Below, one piece after another: positions 46,567-55,003 of a DNA stretch of 64,000 bases (position 1 is the first letter of the stretch; each line of letters opens with the position of its first letter). The notes beneath the pieces were generated by a model. The model searched no databases, had not been told where the DNA came from, and saw only the letters and a list, made by a program, of their open reading frames with translations. Both the position numbers and the translations under genes were made by a program. The stretch spans positions 1,736,001-1,800,000 of the forward strand of contig OZ242212.1 of assembly GCA_965206355.1 (NCBI GenBank). Reading direction: 5' to 3'. The stretch comes from Spongiihabitans sp965206355. Lineage in GTDB: Bacteria; Pseudomonadota; Gammaproteobacteria; Arenicellales; Poriferihabitantaceae.

Positions 46567-47484
46567 ATGAGTTTAATAGATGAGAAAAAAGAGGACGGCG
46601 TTATATATGACGCTACATATGCTGGATTAATTGGATACAAAAAATCCAAGTGCGAGAGAATTAGAAAAGCAGGGGAACACGTTGAAGAACTATACGCCAT
46701 AACCAAGGATGTGCTGGATAAGAATTTTCAGAATGAAATAAAGCGGCAATTTTATCCTCGTTATGCAGAGATGTATTGCGCTGCGTCTCTTATAGTTAAA
46801 TATGATCTTAATGTGACTCATAAATCGGATAATGGCCCCGATTTTTTATTGGAAAGATCACGTTGTTGGGTTGAGGTGGTGACTGTAGGTGATGGTGATC
46901 CGAATAACCAGAATTCTGTTGAAAAACTCAGTCCAGGGAAACGGCGAACGTACCCTGCGAATAACGTCATTTTAAGGTTTAGTTCAGTATTTGTTGAAAA
47001 ATCAAAGACAATAAAATGTTACATACGGAAAGGAATTGTTTCTCCAACTGATCCGGTTATTATTTTTATTAGTGGATGTGATATGACAGAGGGACCGCTT
47101 TTTTGTCGTCCTAAAGGTGGACTCCCTCATATAGTGTCAGCTGTATTGCCCGTTGGCGAATTGGCGCTTCGAGTAAACACACAAACGAAAGAAGGTTCTT
47201 GGGAATATAGGTATCGCCCTGGAGTTAACAAAAAAACTGAAGAAGGAGATAAGTTAATCGACATAGATTATTTTTTAACTGAATGTCATTCACATATCAG
47301 CGCGATTATTTATTCATATGCAAAGGCCGATAATGCGCCTTCAAGAGATAAATGGGGAACTGATTTTATTACAATACATAACCCCATGGCTAAAAATCCA
47401 TTGCCGCTGGATGTTATTCAATGCGCTGATCAGTATTTCACATCAATCGAAGACGGCGGCTTTACCATTCGCAAGAAGTGTTAG
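46567..47484 (+). CDS. uncharacterised protein, possible PD-(D/E)XK nuclease-like fold
   Basis: 305 residues, no signal peptide or membrane helix. The block RYAEMYCAASLIVKYDLNVT followed by GPDFLLER and CWVEVVTV resembles the E...D...E-x-x core of restriction-endonuclease-like folds (GPDF-x(n)-W-[IV]-E), but the usual Lys of E-x-K is absent. The C-terminal half was not recognised. The ATG at 46567 is used; a GTG at 46552 overlaps the preceding stop. Third gene of the cassette. The nuclease-like reading is tentative. Confidence 0.6.
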   Translation: MSLIDEKKEDGVIYDATYAGLIGYKKSKCERIRKAGEHVEELYAITKDVLDKNFQNEIKRQFYPRYAEMYCAASLIVKYDLNVTHKSDNGPDFLLERSRCWVEVVTVGDGDPNNQNSVEKLSPGKRRTYPANNVILRFSSVFVEKSKTIKCYIRKGIVSPTDPVIIFISGCDMTEGPLFCRPKGGLPHIVSAVLPVGELALRVNTQTKEGSWEYRYRPGVNKKTEEGDKLIDIDYFLTECHSHISAIIYSYAKADNAPSRDKWGTDFITIHNPMAKNPLPLDVIQCADQYFTSIEDGGFTIRKKC

Positions 47485-47511
47485 CAATAAATATAGAAAC
47501 CAGGAAGGATA

Positions 47512-47590
47512 AATACAGGACACCCACATTTATAAAACATTGATCCATAGCGGGCGACCGATAAGTAGCCTTTCATGGGTGTCCCGTATT
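47512..47590 (+). repeat. 79-bp palindromic repeat, right copy
   Basis: Same orientation as the left copy at 43501-43579 and identical except for one base. It begins 28 bp after the last cassette gene. The remaining 229 bp up to the binding-protein gene hold no other recognisable feature. Confidence 0.88.
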
Positions 47591-47819
47591 ACGTTCGGGA
47601 AGGGGTGGCCGATTAACCTTTTGGTACGGTGGGGACGGATATTGAACGAATAGATGAAGGTAAGCGGATTAAGGCGACCACTATGTGTTGCAGTCGGACA
47701 AGAAGTTGAACTGGTATGCCTAATCTGCTATTCTGCGAAACCCGTCGGTTTGGATATTTGCCCGTAACTTGTCAAACGCCAAATCCGCAACGCCTTGACC
47801 AGAACGAATGAGGAAAACC

Positions 47820-48596
47820 ATGACTAAATTTACTCGCTTAATCGTCGGCGCAGGTGTTGCCGTTTGCATGTTTTTTAGCGTCAGTGCCTACGCGCTGAAA
47901 TTCGGTGTTGCTGCTGAACCTTATCCACCCTTTATTAAAAAAAATGCTTCAGGCGAATGGGTCGGTTGGGAGATTGAAATTGCGAATGCCATTTGTGCCG
48001 CTATGGGAGAACGATGTGAATGGGTGGATGTGGCATGGGATGGCATCATTCCCGCACTTCTGGCGAAAAAATTCGATGTCATTATCTCTTCTATGTCAAT
48101 CACAGAAAAACGCATGAAAACAATTGCTTTTTCCGACAAGTACTACCAGACTCCGGCAATAATCGTTGCATCTAAAGAATCCACTATTGACGGCAGCCCA
48201 GCCAGCGTCAGCGACAAAATTATTGGTGTTCAGGTTTCCACTACGCACGCAGATTTTGTCGCCAAGTATTTTGCAGATTCGGCCGCAAGCGTTAAAACTT
48301 ATGCCAATTTAGACGAACAGAATCAGGATCTGGTCGCAGGTCGTGTTGATGCTGTGGTAGGTGATTCCCTTGTTATGCAATCGTTTTTAGCGACTCCTCA
48401 GGGCGCTGACTATAAAGTTGCGGGTAAACTGAATGATATTGTTATCTTTGGCCCCGGTGTCGGCGGTGGAATGCGTAAGGAAGATAGCGAATTGAAAACA
48501 AAATTTAATGCCGCTATTGCCAAAATTCGTGCCGACGGTACTTACCAAAAAATCTCAGATAAATACTTTACTTTCGATATTTACGGCGCAAAGTAA
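47820..48596 (+). CDS. polar amino-acid ABC transporter periplasmic binding protein
   Basis: 258 residues, signal peptide about 1-26 (ending SVSAYA), then a class-II binding protein of the Lys/Arg/Orn or His type: LKFGVAAEPYPPF, WVGWEIEIANAICAAMG, WDGIIPALLAKKFDVIISSMSIT. GAGGA is five bases before the ATG at 47820; an ATG at 47808 is the alternative. Together with the two permeases downstream and the ATPase at 42306 it forms a complete importer. Confidence 0.92.
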   Translation: MTKFTRLIVGAGVAVCMFFSVSAYALKFGVAAEPYPPFIKKNASGEWVGWEIEIANAICAAMGERCEWVDVAWDGIIPALLAKKFDVIISSMSITEKRMKTIAFSDKYYQTPAIIVASKESTIDGSPASVSDKIIGVQVSTTHADFVAKYFADSAASVKTYANLDEQNQDLVAGRVDAVVGDSLVMQSFLATPQGADYKVAGKLNDIVIFGPGVGGGMRKEDSELKTKFNAAIAKIRADGTYQKISDKYFTFDIYGAK

Positions 48597-48710
48597 CCGG
48601 TCAGCTACAAAGCTAAATCGTCATTTCGATAGATTTTCCCAGCCCAACATGCTTGTTATCATGCAAGTGCAATCCACAGACCACCGACGAGAGTCCAGCA
48701 ATAAAGCAGC

Positions 48711-49430
48711 GTGCTTGAGTCATTAGGACTAGAATTATTGGCATTCTCAGCGCCCGGATGGGGTGGCAATCTTCTGCGTGGTTTGGGGATGACGTTGCAA
48801 ATATCATTCGGTGCTTACGCGCTTGGGTTGTTGCTTGGACTTGGTGGTGCGCTTGGAAAAATATACGGTGGTGCCACACTTCGCTGGTCTCTTGAGCTTT
48901 ATACTACGCTGGTTCGGGCAGTGCCTGAGTTGGTGCTTATATTGCTCCTGTATTATGCTGGCACTGACTTGCTCAACCAACTGCTGGAGTCCTTTGGATT
49001 TGAACAGATTGACATCAATGGTTTGACAGCGGGTATTTATGTGCTTGGCTTTGTGCAAGGTGCGTATAGTACCGAAGTGATTCGCGGTGCCATTATGGCG
49101 GTGCCACCCGGTCAGGTAGAAGCGGCGAAAGCCTGTGGTATGTCGTGGATGCTCACTCACCGCCGCATCATCATCCCCGCTATGGTGCCGCTTGCTCTGC
49201 CCGGACTGGCTAACTTGTGGTTGATTGTTACCAAGGATACCGCGCTTTTAGCGGTTGTCGGCTTCGGTGAGCTTGCCCTTGAAACCAAGCAGGCTGCGGC
49301 GGCGACCAAAGAGTATTTGATGTTTTATTTGGCGGCTGGGTTTCTTTATCTGTGTGTCAGTCTTATATCCGGTTTTATTTTCAGATTGCTGGAACGCCAC
49401 TATCGGCGTGGTCAACCTGATTTGTCATAG
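48711..49430 (+). CDS. polar amino-acid ABC transporter permease (HisQ/OccQ-like)
   Basis: 239 residues with about five membrane helices. The N-terminal GWGGNLLRGLGMTLQISFGA and the EAA loop EAAKACGMSWMLTHRRIIIP (about 142-161) are characteristic. The start is a GTG at 48711 without a strong ribosome site. It lies between the binding-protein gene and the second permease gene. Confidence 0.92.
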   Translation: MLESLGLELLAFSAPGWGGNLLRGLGMTLQISFGAYALGLLLGLGGALGKIYGGATLRWSLELYTTLVRAVPELVLILLLYYAGTDLLNQLLESFGFEQIDINGLTAGIYVLGFVQGAYSTEVIRGAIMAVPPGQVEAAKACGMSWMLTHRRIIIPAMVPLALPGLANLWLIVTKDTALLAVVGFGELALETKQAAAATKEYLMFYLAAGFLYLCVSLISGFIFRLLERHYRRGQPDLS

Positions 49431-49440
49431 GACTACGCGC

Positions 49441-50133
49441 ATGGAATGGTATTGGATCGCTGAGTACACCCCGAAATTTATTGCCGGCTTATGGATAACC
49501 ATCAAATTGTTGATTATTTCCATTGTCTTGGGCATGAGTCTGGCGACACCGATTGGTCTGGTGCAAGTGACCGGACCCACAGTACTAGCCTGGTTGGCGC
49601 GTGGCTTTTGTGCGGTTATACGCGGAACGCCACTGTTGATTCAACTTTGGTTGATTTATTATGGGCTCGGCTCGGTATTTCCCGCTATCCCGGGTATCCG
49701 TGAAAGCGTTATCTGGCCATTATTACGGGATGCCTTCCCCTATGCCATTTGTGCGTTCTCACTGAGTGTGGCGGGTTATTCCGGAGAAATAATGCGTGGT
49801 GCATTCAAGAGTGTCAACAAGGGCGAACTTGAGGCGGCGCGTGCATTCGGTATGAGTGCTTTCACCTTGTTGCGACGGGTCTGGTTTCCACGTGCCATCC
49901 AAAATGTATTACCAACGCTGTCAGGGGAATTTATTTTAACCCTGAAAGCAACACCACTGGCTGCTACCATCACCGTTATTGATGTCTACGGTGTCGGCAG
50001 TATGGTACGTCAAGAAACGTACCGAATATACGAGCCACTACTTTTGGTCGCTGGCATCTATATTTGTCTTTCAGGAATCATAATTGTTGTCTTTCGCTGG
50101 CTTGAGCGGCGTAATCTGCGCTACCAGCGATAA
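49441..50133 (+). CDS. polar amino-acid ABC transporter permease (HisM/OccM-like)
   Basis: 230 residues with about five helices. Start MEWYWIAEYTPKFIAGLW, VIRGTPLLIQLWLIYYGLG, and the EAA loop ELEAARAFGMSAFTLLRRVW. The ATG at 49441 follows the upstream permease stop by 10 bp; a longer reading from 49354 runs inside that gene and is rejected. Confidence 0.93.
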   Translation: MEWYWIAEYTPKFIAGLWITIKLLIISIVLGMSLATPIGLVQVTGPTVLAWLARGFCAVIRGTPLLIQLWLIYYGLGSVFPAIPGIRESVIWPLLRDAFPYAICAFSLSVAGYSGEIMRGAFKSVNKGELEAARAFGMSAFTLLRRVWFPRAIQNVLPTLSGEFILTLKATPLAATITVIDVYGVGSMVRQETYRIYEPLLLVAGIYICLSGIIIVVFRWLERRNLRYQR

Positions 50134-50181
50134 GGTCATTAACGAAAACAGCATGAGCCGGTACACGACAAGTGGCTTATT

Positions 50182-50320
50182 GAGACCTTTGCACGAAAGC
50201 CATTTCACATGCATGCTGTGTTAAAAACGTACTCAATCGGTCATTTATAAGCATAAACTCCCTCATTCCGTGCGTTTTTGCCTTGCCTGAAAGCGAAACC
50301 ATCTTCCGTGCAAAGGTCTC
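50182..50320 (+). mobile_element. 139-bp MITE-like element, copy 5
   Basis: Forward copy 48 bp after the second permease gene. Flanks TTATT and TTATA match at four of five bases, so the duplication has drifted or is imperfect. Shares the GCTGTGTT and GAAACCATC variants with copy 4. Confidence 0.9.
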
Positions 50321-50480
50321 TTATAATGAAAGTGGAAGGGCACGAAAGAGCATGTTGCGCCGAAAATGAATCGCACTTTAGTTTTCATAAACCTGTTAAG
50401 ATTTTTCTTTAACTTATTGATGATTCTTGATTAAAATTATTGAATTTATTCTTTAATCCATTGATATTGCTTGACTAAAA

Positions 50481-50705
50481 TTATCTAGCGCTGTTTCCCG
50501 GCGTGTTTGCTTTTTGTTTTAGTGTTTTGACGTATTTGACGATTCGCTGACAAGCCAGGGCTAATTTATTTTCGGACACACGCAGACTAATCCGGATCAA
50601 CCCGCTAGCAGATGCACCGAATCCATCACAGGGCAATACCACAACATCATACTGATCGAGCATATTTCGAGCAAACTCCCGACTGCTGACAGCTGATTGA
50701 TGCAC
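50481..50705 (-). pseudogene. C-terminal fragment of a class I/II aminotransferase
   Basis: On the minus strand SREFARNMLDQYDVVVLPCD, GFGASASGLIRISL and ACQRIVKYVKTL match the last about 70 residues of a PLP aminotransferase (substrate-binding Arg in the RISL block). The PLP-binding Lys domain is missing; upstream sequence belongs to another pseudogene. Next to an amino-acid importer, it may be a relic of a linked catabolic gene. Confidence 0.65.
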
Positions 50706-50780
50706 ATCGACAACATGGAGCCGGAAAGATAGTGGTTAAAGCCCCGCACGTTTATGTTTCAGCGCAAAGCGAGATTGGGC

Positions 50781-51043
50781 TTAAAACAAATCCGAATGGG
50801 AGCCCGTGCGTTCAAATCGTAAAACATCGTTATCTAAGGTGATAAATTAAAAGTCAATCTGGTTTGCAAATCACGACACCCTTCCAGTCGTCCTTGAGCG
50901 AGTGATCTAGGGAGCTATCGGGCAAATCACGACCACCGATGAGCAGTGTCATCAGTCGTTTGATTTTTTCCATGTCCCTGTCTCGCTTTTTAGTGTGTTT
51001 CAAATCTTCAATCCGGCGAATTTATGTTGATATTGCACTTCAT
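50781..51043 (-). pseudogene. YafQ-family mRNA interferase toxin, inactivated
   Basis: On the minus strand IRRIEDLKHTKKRDRDMEKI, then LMTLLIGGRDLP, LDHSLKDDWKG and CKPD match YafQ-type toxins. A TGA replaces the Trp of PDWLLIY; LLIYH follows, and after a frameshift DNDVLRFERTGSHSDLF completes the family C-terminus with a stop at 50781. The N-terminus is also shifted in frame, possibly starting at 51043. No intact antitoxin gene is seen; upstream is element copy 6 with a flanking duplication. Confidence 0.7.
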
Positions 51044-51094
51044 TTACTCAACGTCATAGTGCAATATGTTTTTGAACTTATACAGCTTTTACAA
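51027..51094 (+). repeat. 68-bp direct repeat, left copy, flanking element copy 6
   Basis: Starts TTGATATTGCACTTCATTTA; the same sequence recurs at 51235-51302 with one base deleted (TTTACTCAACG versus TTTACTAACG). It contains a 10-bp inverted repeat ATATTGCACT/AGTGCAATAT (51030-51067) and the probable start of the toxin pseudogene. Confidence 0.85.
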
Positions 51095-51231
51095 GACCTT
51101 TGCACGAAAGCCATTTCACCTGCATGCTGCGTTAAAATCGTACTCAATCGGTCATTTATAAGCATAAACTCCCTCATTCCGTGCGTTTTTGCCTTGCCTG
51201 AAAGCGAAATCATCTTCCGTGCAAAGGTCTC
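51093..51231 (+). mobile_element. 139-bp MITE-like element, copy 6
   Basis: Forward copy whose first base is A instead of G (AAGACC). It lacks the usual 5-bp duplication and is instead bracketed by 68-bp direct repeats. It lies just upstream of the YafQ-type pseudogene. Confidence 0.88.
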
Positions 51232-51234
51232 ATT

Positions 51235-51302
51235 TTGATATTGCACTTCATTTACTAACGTCATAGTGCAATATGTTTTTGAACTTATACAGCTTTTACA
51301 AA
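51235..51302 (+). repeat. 68-bp direct repeat, right copy
   Basis: Second copy of 51027-51094, directly after element copy 6, with a one-base deletion. It carries the same ATATTGCACT/AGTGCAATAT inverted repeat. Confidence 0.85.
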
Positions 51303-51392
51303 ATAATCATAATTATTCCCAGCAAAAACTCGTTAATCGCATAACATCAAATGCTTTGCTATAAGTCAAGGATACTAACAGACAGCGTATTT

Positions 51393-51423
51393 TTAACACG
51401 GCGTTGAAATTGGCGGGTATAAT
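51393..51423 (+). promoter_or_regulatory. possible promoter of the cbiX-cobUTCS genes
   Basis: -10 TATAAT (51418-51423) with a weak -35 TTAACA (51393-51398) at 19 bp. No cobalamin riboswitch core is visible ahead of this cluster, unlike the cbtB operon. Confidence 0.4.
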
Positions 51424-51480
51424 CCAGTGATTTTATAATTCCATTATTAAAGTTAATTGTTTCAAATAAAGGATAACCAT

Positions 51481-52635
51481 ATGAAACATAATAATATTTC
51501 AACTCAACAGTCTATTCTGTCTGATTTAAGTGCACTGCCCAAGAATGTCGGGATAATTATTTGCGGTCATGGTAGTCGGGCGAAAATTGCTGAACGGGAG
51601 TTTGCTTTTATTACCTCGAGATTGCGGACGCGATACCCAGAACTGCAGATTGAATATGGATTTTTGGAATACTCCTCGCCCAATATCCATATGGCACTGG
51701 ATCGCTTGTTGGAAAAAGGGGTTAGAAACATATTTGCAGTGCCCGGAATGTTGTTTCGTGCGACCCATGTTCAAAATGATATTCCTTCGGTGTTGACTAC
51801 TTATATGCGGGATCATCCCGGGCTGACTATTAAATACGGAAAAGAGTTGGGTTTGCATGAGCAGATGATTGCGGCGTTTCAGCATCGAATCATGCAGGCG
51901 CTGGAATCGGATGATATGCCTGAAGCGGGTGCATTATATGATACCATGCTTGTGGTCGTTGGGCGAGGAACCTCGGTAGCGACTGCCAATGCTGAGGTTG
52001 CGAAACTGACTCGGATTGTGGCGGAGAATATGGGGTTTGGCTGGTGTGAAACGGTGTATTCCGGGGTTACTTTCCCTTCAGTCGGGCGTGGTCTGGAAAT
52101 GGCAGTCAAACTCGGATTTAAAAAAATTGTCGTGGCACCGTATTTTCTTTTCTCTGGGAGGTTGATTGGGCGGATTAACGCTTATGTTGACAAGGTTGCG
52201 GCAGAAAATCCTGATATTCGTTTTACGGTCAGCGATTATTTGCGTGATCAGACGCATGTTATCAATACCTTTGTGCTCAGAATTGAGGAAACCCTGTCCC
52301 AGCCTGTAATGAATAATGGCTTGATGGAAGATTTTCAGGCCAGACTGGCAACGGGAGAGGTGACCGTGCATCATCACCATGCGGAATATCAGCCCGAGCA
52401 TAATCATAGCCATCCTCATGCACAGACACATCATACCCATGCGTGTTATCGACATATTGCGCATCCGCATGGTCCAAGAAGCATGATTGATGAGAATGTT
52501 TGTTGTTGTTTTATGAGCCAGTTTCCTGAACAGGTCATTGCGGAAGAGAGATGCTTGCGAAAGCAATCAGCATTGGCATCGCGCTCGTTGGCTCGGCTGC
52601 CACAATGTCAAAATAGTGGTAGCGAGGACGGATAA
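51481..52635 (+). CDS. cbiX: CbiX-type sirohydrochlorin cobaltochelatase with His-rich tail
   Basis: 384 residues: two chelatase half-domains (GIIICGHGSRAKIAEREF with the catalytic His, then VVVGRGTSVATANAEV and PYFLFSGRLIGRI), and a C-terminal tail with many histidines (HHHHAEYQPEHNHSHPHAQ and following) and cysteines (VCCCF). It inserts Co2+ into (hydro)sirohydrochlorin or a later ring intermediate; the tail probably buffers metal. AAGGA lies seven bases before the ATG at 51481. It is the first of a same-strand series with cobU, cobT, cobC and cobS. Confidence 0.9.
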   Translation: MKHNNISTQQSILSDLSALPKNVGIIICGHGSRAKIAEREFAFITSRLRTRYPELQIEYGFLEYSSPNIHMALDRLLEKGVRNIFAVPGMLFRATHVQNDIPSVLTTYMRDHPGLTIKYGKELGLHEQMIAAFQHRIMQALESDDMPEAGALYDTMLVVVGRGTSVATANAEVAKLTRIVAENMGFGWCETVYSGVTFPSVGRGLEMAVKLGFKKIVVAPYFLFSGRLIGRINAYVDKVAAENPDIRFTVSDYLRDQTHVINTFVLRIEETLSQPVMNNGLMEDFQARLATGEVTVHHHHAEYQPEHNHSHPHAQTHHTHACYRHIAHPHGPRSMIDENVCCCFMSQFPEQVIAEERCLRKQSALASRSLARLPQCQNSGSEDG

Positions 52636-52738
52636 CGGGCTGGTTGAGATTCTCTGTGATCATCTATTATCGCTTGATAACCCATGAACTTGAGCTTGAA
52701 TTTGTTAGGGTTGTTTGTCCGCATTGTTTTGACAGGCG

Positions 52739-53296
52739 ATGATTGAACTGATTATTGGCGGTGCACGTAGTGGTAAAAGCCGTTACGCATTGTCCATTGC
52801 AGAAGCACAGGCGCTGAAGCAAAAGACGAATCTGCATTTTATCGCTACAGCAGAGGCTGGAGATGATGAAATGAGTAGTCGTATTGAGCGGCATCGACAG
52901 CAGCGCAGTTCGCGCTGGCAGTTAGTTGAAGAACCGCGATACCTGTCGCGGCTGACCGAAGAATTTGGTAAAAACGATGTGATCTTGGTGGACTGTCTCA
53001 CGTTGTGGCTGTCAAACTGGCTCTGTTCAGAGACCCCTGAGCATTGGTACGAAGAGCAACAGCGTTTTCAGCAAGGGTTGCAGCAGTCGCTGGCAGACTG
53101 GTTGCTGGTTAGTAATGATGTGGGGATGGGTATTACTCCGACCAATCGCCTCAGCCGCGAGTTTATTGATGAAAGTGGCTGGTTACATCAGCGATTTGCA
53201 CAAATTGCCACTCGTGTGACCACAGTGATGTATGGTATCCCCCAGCATCTTAAAATAATGACCCAAAATAACGACTTGAATAGTGAATTGGCATGA
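52739..53296 (+). CDS. cobU: adenosylcobinamide kinase / adenosylcobinamide-phosphate guanylyltransferase
   Basis: 185 residues, P-loop GGARSGKSRYAL at the N-terminus, HFIATAEAGDDEM, RIERHRQQRSSRW with the guanylylated His region, VLVDCLTLWLSN-like block and NDVGMGITPTNRLSREF. Activates adenosylcobinamide for nucleotide-loop assembly. Overlaps cobT by 4 bp. Confidence 0.95.
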   Translation: MIELIIGGARSGKSRYALSIAEAQALKQKTNLHFIATAEAGDDEMSSRIERHRQQRSSRWQLVEEPRYLSRLTEEFGKNDVILVDCLTLWLSNWLCSETPEHWYEEQQRFQQGLQQSLADWLLVSNDVGMGITPTNRLSREFIDESGWLHQRFAQIATRVTTVMYGIPQHLKIMTQNNDLNSELA

Positions 53297-54339
53297 ATAT
53301 AAATGATTGGTTTTTAGAGGCTTGTCCGTCAACAGATGATGATGTGGCAGAATTAGCGCGACAACGACAGCTGCAATTAACAAAGCCACCCGGCTCGCTC
53401 GGTCATCTGGAGCAGATTGCAGTGGCTTTGTCGTCAATGCAAGCGAATATTGCGCCAATGCTGGATAGTGTGGAAATTGCTATATTTGCAGGTGATCATG
53501 GTGTCGCTAATGATGCTGTTAGTGCTTTCTCTCAAGTGGTTACCGGAGAAATGGTGAAAAACTTTGTTCGAGGTGGGGCGGCCATTAGCGTAATTGCCAA
53601 ACAGATTGCTGCCGGATTAACGGTAATTAATGCCGGTACCATCAGCGAAACTGGTTTTGGTGCGCCGGTTATTGATCAGCCAATTGCGCGGGGCACTGCC
53701 AATATGACAGAACAGGCGGCAATGACACACCAGCAATGTCTTGAAGCACTGGCATTGGGGAGAAGTGTTATTGATGAATATGCCGATAACATTGATTTGG
53801 TCATTGGTGGCGAAATGGGTATTGGCAATACCACTTCTGCGACTGCACTCGCCGCCGCTTTCGGCATCTCTACGGTAGCGAATCTGGTTGGACCCGGCAG
53901 CGGATTGGATCAGGCGGGGGTTTCTCGAAAATTGGCAGTCATCGAAAAAGCTTTGGCACGACTACCGCAAAGCCGACAAGCGGTGGATTTATTAGCCGAA
54001 TTAGGTGGTTTTGAGATTGTCGCGCTGGTCGGTTTTTATCTGCGTGCTGCCCAGCGTGGTATGACTATTCTGGTTGATGGCTTTATATCAACCATTGCCG
54101 CCTTTGCGGCCTGCCAAATTAATACGGGTGTCCGACAATGGATGCTTTTTTCGCATAACTCTGCCGAACCCGGTCATCAATTGATATTACAGGCCTTATC
54201 CGCGCAACCGCTACTTTCGTTGGGGATGCGGTTAGGGGAGGGCAGTGGTGCAGCGGTAGCGGTCAATGTGTTAAGAGCGGCATGTGCCCTGCAAAATAAT
54301 ATGGCCACTTTTGCAGAAGCGGGCGTCTCGAATGATTAA
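53293..54339 (+). CDS. cobT: nicotinate-nucleotide--dimethylbenzimidazole phosphoribosyltransferase
   Basis: 348 residues. LTKPPGSLGHLE, FAGDHGVANDAVSAFSQ, GEMGIGNTTSATAL and the C-terminal LGMRLGEGSGAAVA with the catalytic Glu are all present. Makes alpha-ribazole phosphate, the lower-ligand nucleotide. It is coupled to cobU by ATGA and overlaps cobC. Confidence 0.96.
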   Translation: MNINDWFLEACPSTDDDVAELARQRQLQLTKPPGSLGHLEQIAVALSSMQANIAPMLDSVEIAIFAGDHGVANDAVSAFSQVVTGEMVKNFVRGGAAISVIAKQIAAGLTVINAGTISETGFGAPVIDQPIARGTANMTEQAAMTHQQCLEALALGRSVIDEYADNIDLVIGGEMGIGNTTSATALAAAFGISTVANLVGPGSGLDQAGVSRKLAVIEKALARLPQSRQAVDLLAELGGFEIVALVGFYLRAAQRGMTILVDGFISTIAAFAACQINTGVRQWMLFSHNSAEPGHQLILQALSAQPLLSLGMRLGEGSGAAVAVNVLRAACALQNNMATFAEAGVSND

Positions 54340-54988
54340 GACAGACGGCCGGGAAAATGGTCGGACGAATGAGCGCACAGAAGTTGATTTATTGCGGCAT
54401 GGTGAGCATGTGCTTGGTGATGTGATTTGCGGGGTTAGCGATCCGAAGTTATCAGAAACAGGTTGGCAGCAGCTACATCGTCAATGTGAACATCTGCTCA
54501 ATCAGGGTGCGCGGTGGGAGGTCTGCATTACTTCGCCACGCCAACGCTGTGCTGAATTTGCCGAGCATATGAGTCGGCGTTTATCTGTCGAATGTGTCAT
54601 TGAAGAGGGCTTTTCGGAAGTTGATTTTGGAGAATGGGAAGGTCGGTCATTTAATGAGATAAGCAGGCGCTATCCGGGGCAGTGGCAAACTTGGCTACAA
54701 CAGCCCGCCAATCCAGCCCCACATGGTGGCGATCAATACGGGCAATTTCTGCATCGTATAGAGCAAGCATGGTGCGCGTTAATTCAGCAATGGCAAGGTA
54801 AATGTGTCCTATTGATTATTCATGGTGGCGTTATCCGCGCCATTTTTGCCCACATTTTCGCGCTCAATCCGAGTACACTTTTTCGCTTTAATGTCCCCCA
54901 CGCCTGTCATAGTCGCATCATTGCCTATCACCAAAGCAATGCCACAGACTGGTTTCAGCTTGACTCTCATAATTCGAGTCTCCTTTAA
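54332..54988 (+). CDS. cobC: histidine phosphatase, probable alpha-ribazole phosphatase
   Basis: 218 residues; phosphoglycerate-mutase-like. Catalytic LLRHGEHVLG (His about 24), ITSPRQRCAEFAE, EVDFGEWEGRSFNEI and late IHGGVIRAI. It removes the 5' phosphate of alpha-ribazole phosphate or adenosylcobalamin phosphate. The ATG at 54332 overlaps the cobT stop by 8 bp, and the position between cobT and cobS supports the assignment. Confidence 0.88.
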   Translation: MIKTDGRENGRTNERTEVDLLRHGEHVLGDVICGVSDPKLSETGWQQLHRQCEHLLNQGARWEVCITSPRQRCAEFAEHMSRRLSVECVIEEGFSEVDFGEWEGRSFNEISRRYPGQWQTWLQQPANPAPHGGDQYGQFLHRIEQAWCALIQQWQGKCVLLIIHGGVIRAIFAHIFALNPSTLFRFNVPHACHSRIIAYHQSNATDWFQLDSHNSSLL

Positions 54989-55003
54989 TAAACGGATTAG
55001 TGG

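Noticed and set aside
51303..51480. Cobalamin riboswitch ahead of cbiX
   Set aside because: No CCCCGCAAC core or B12 box is visible there.
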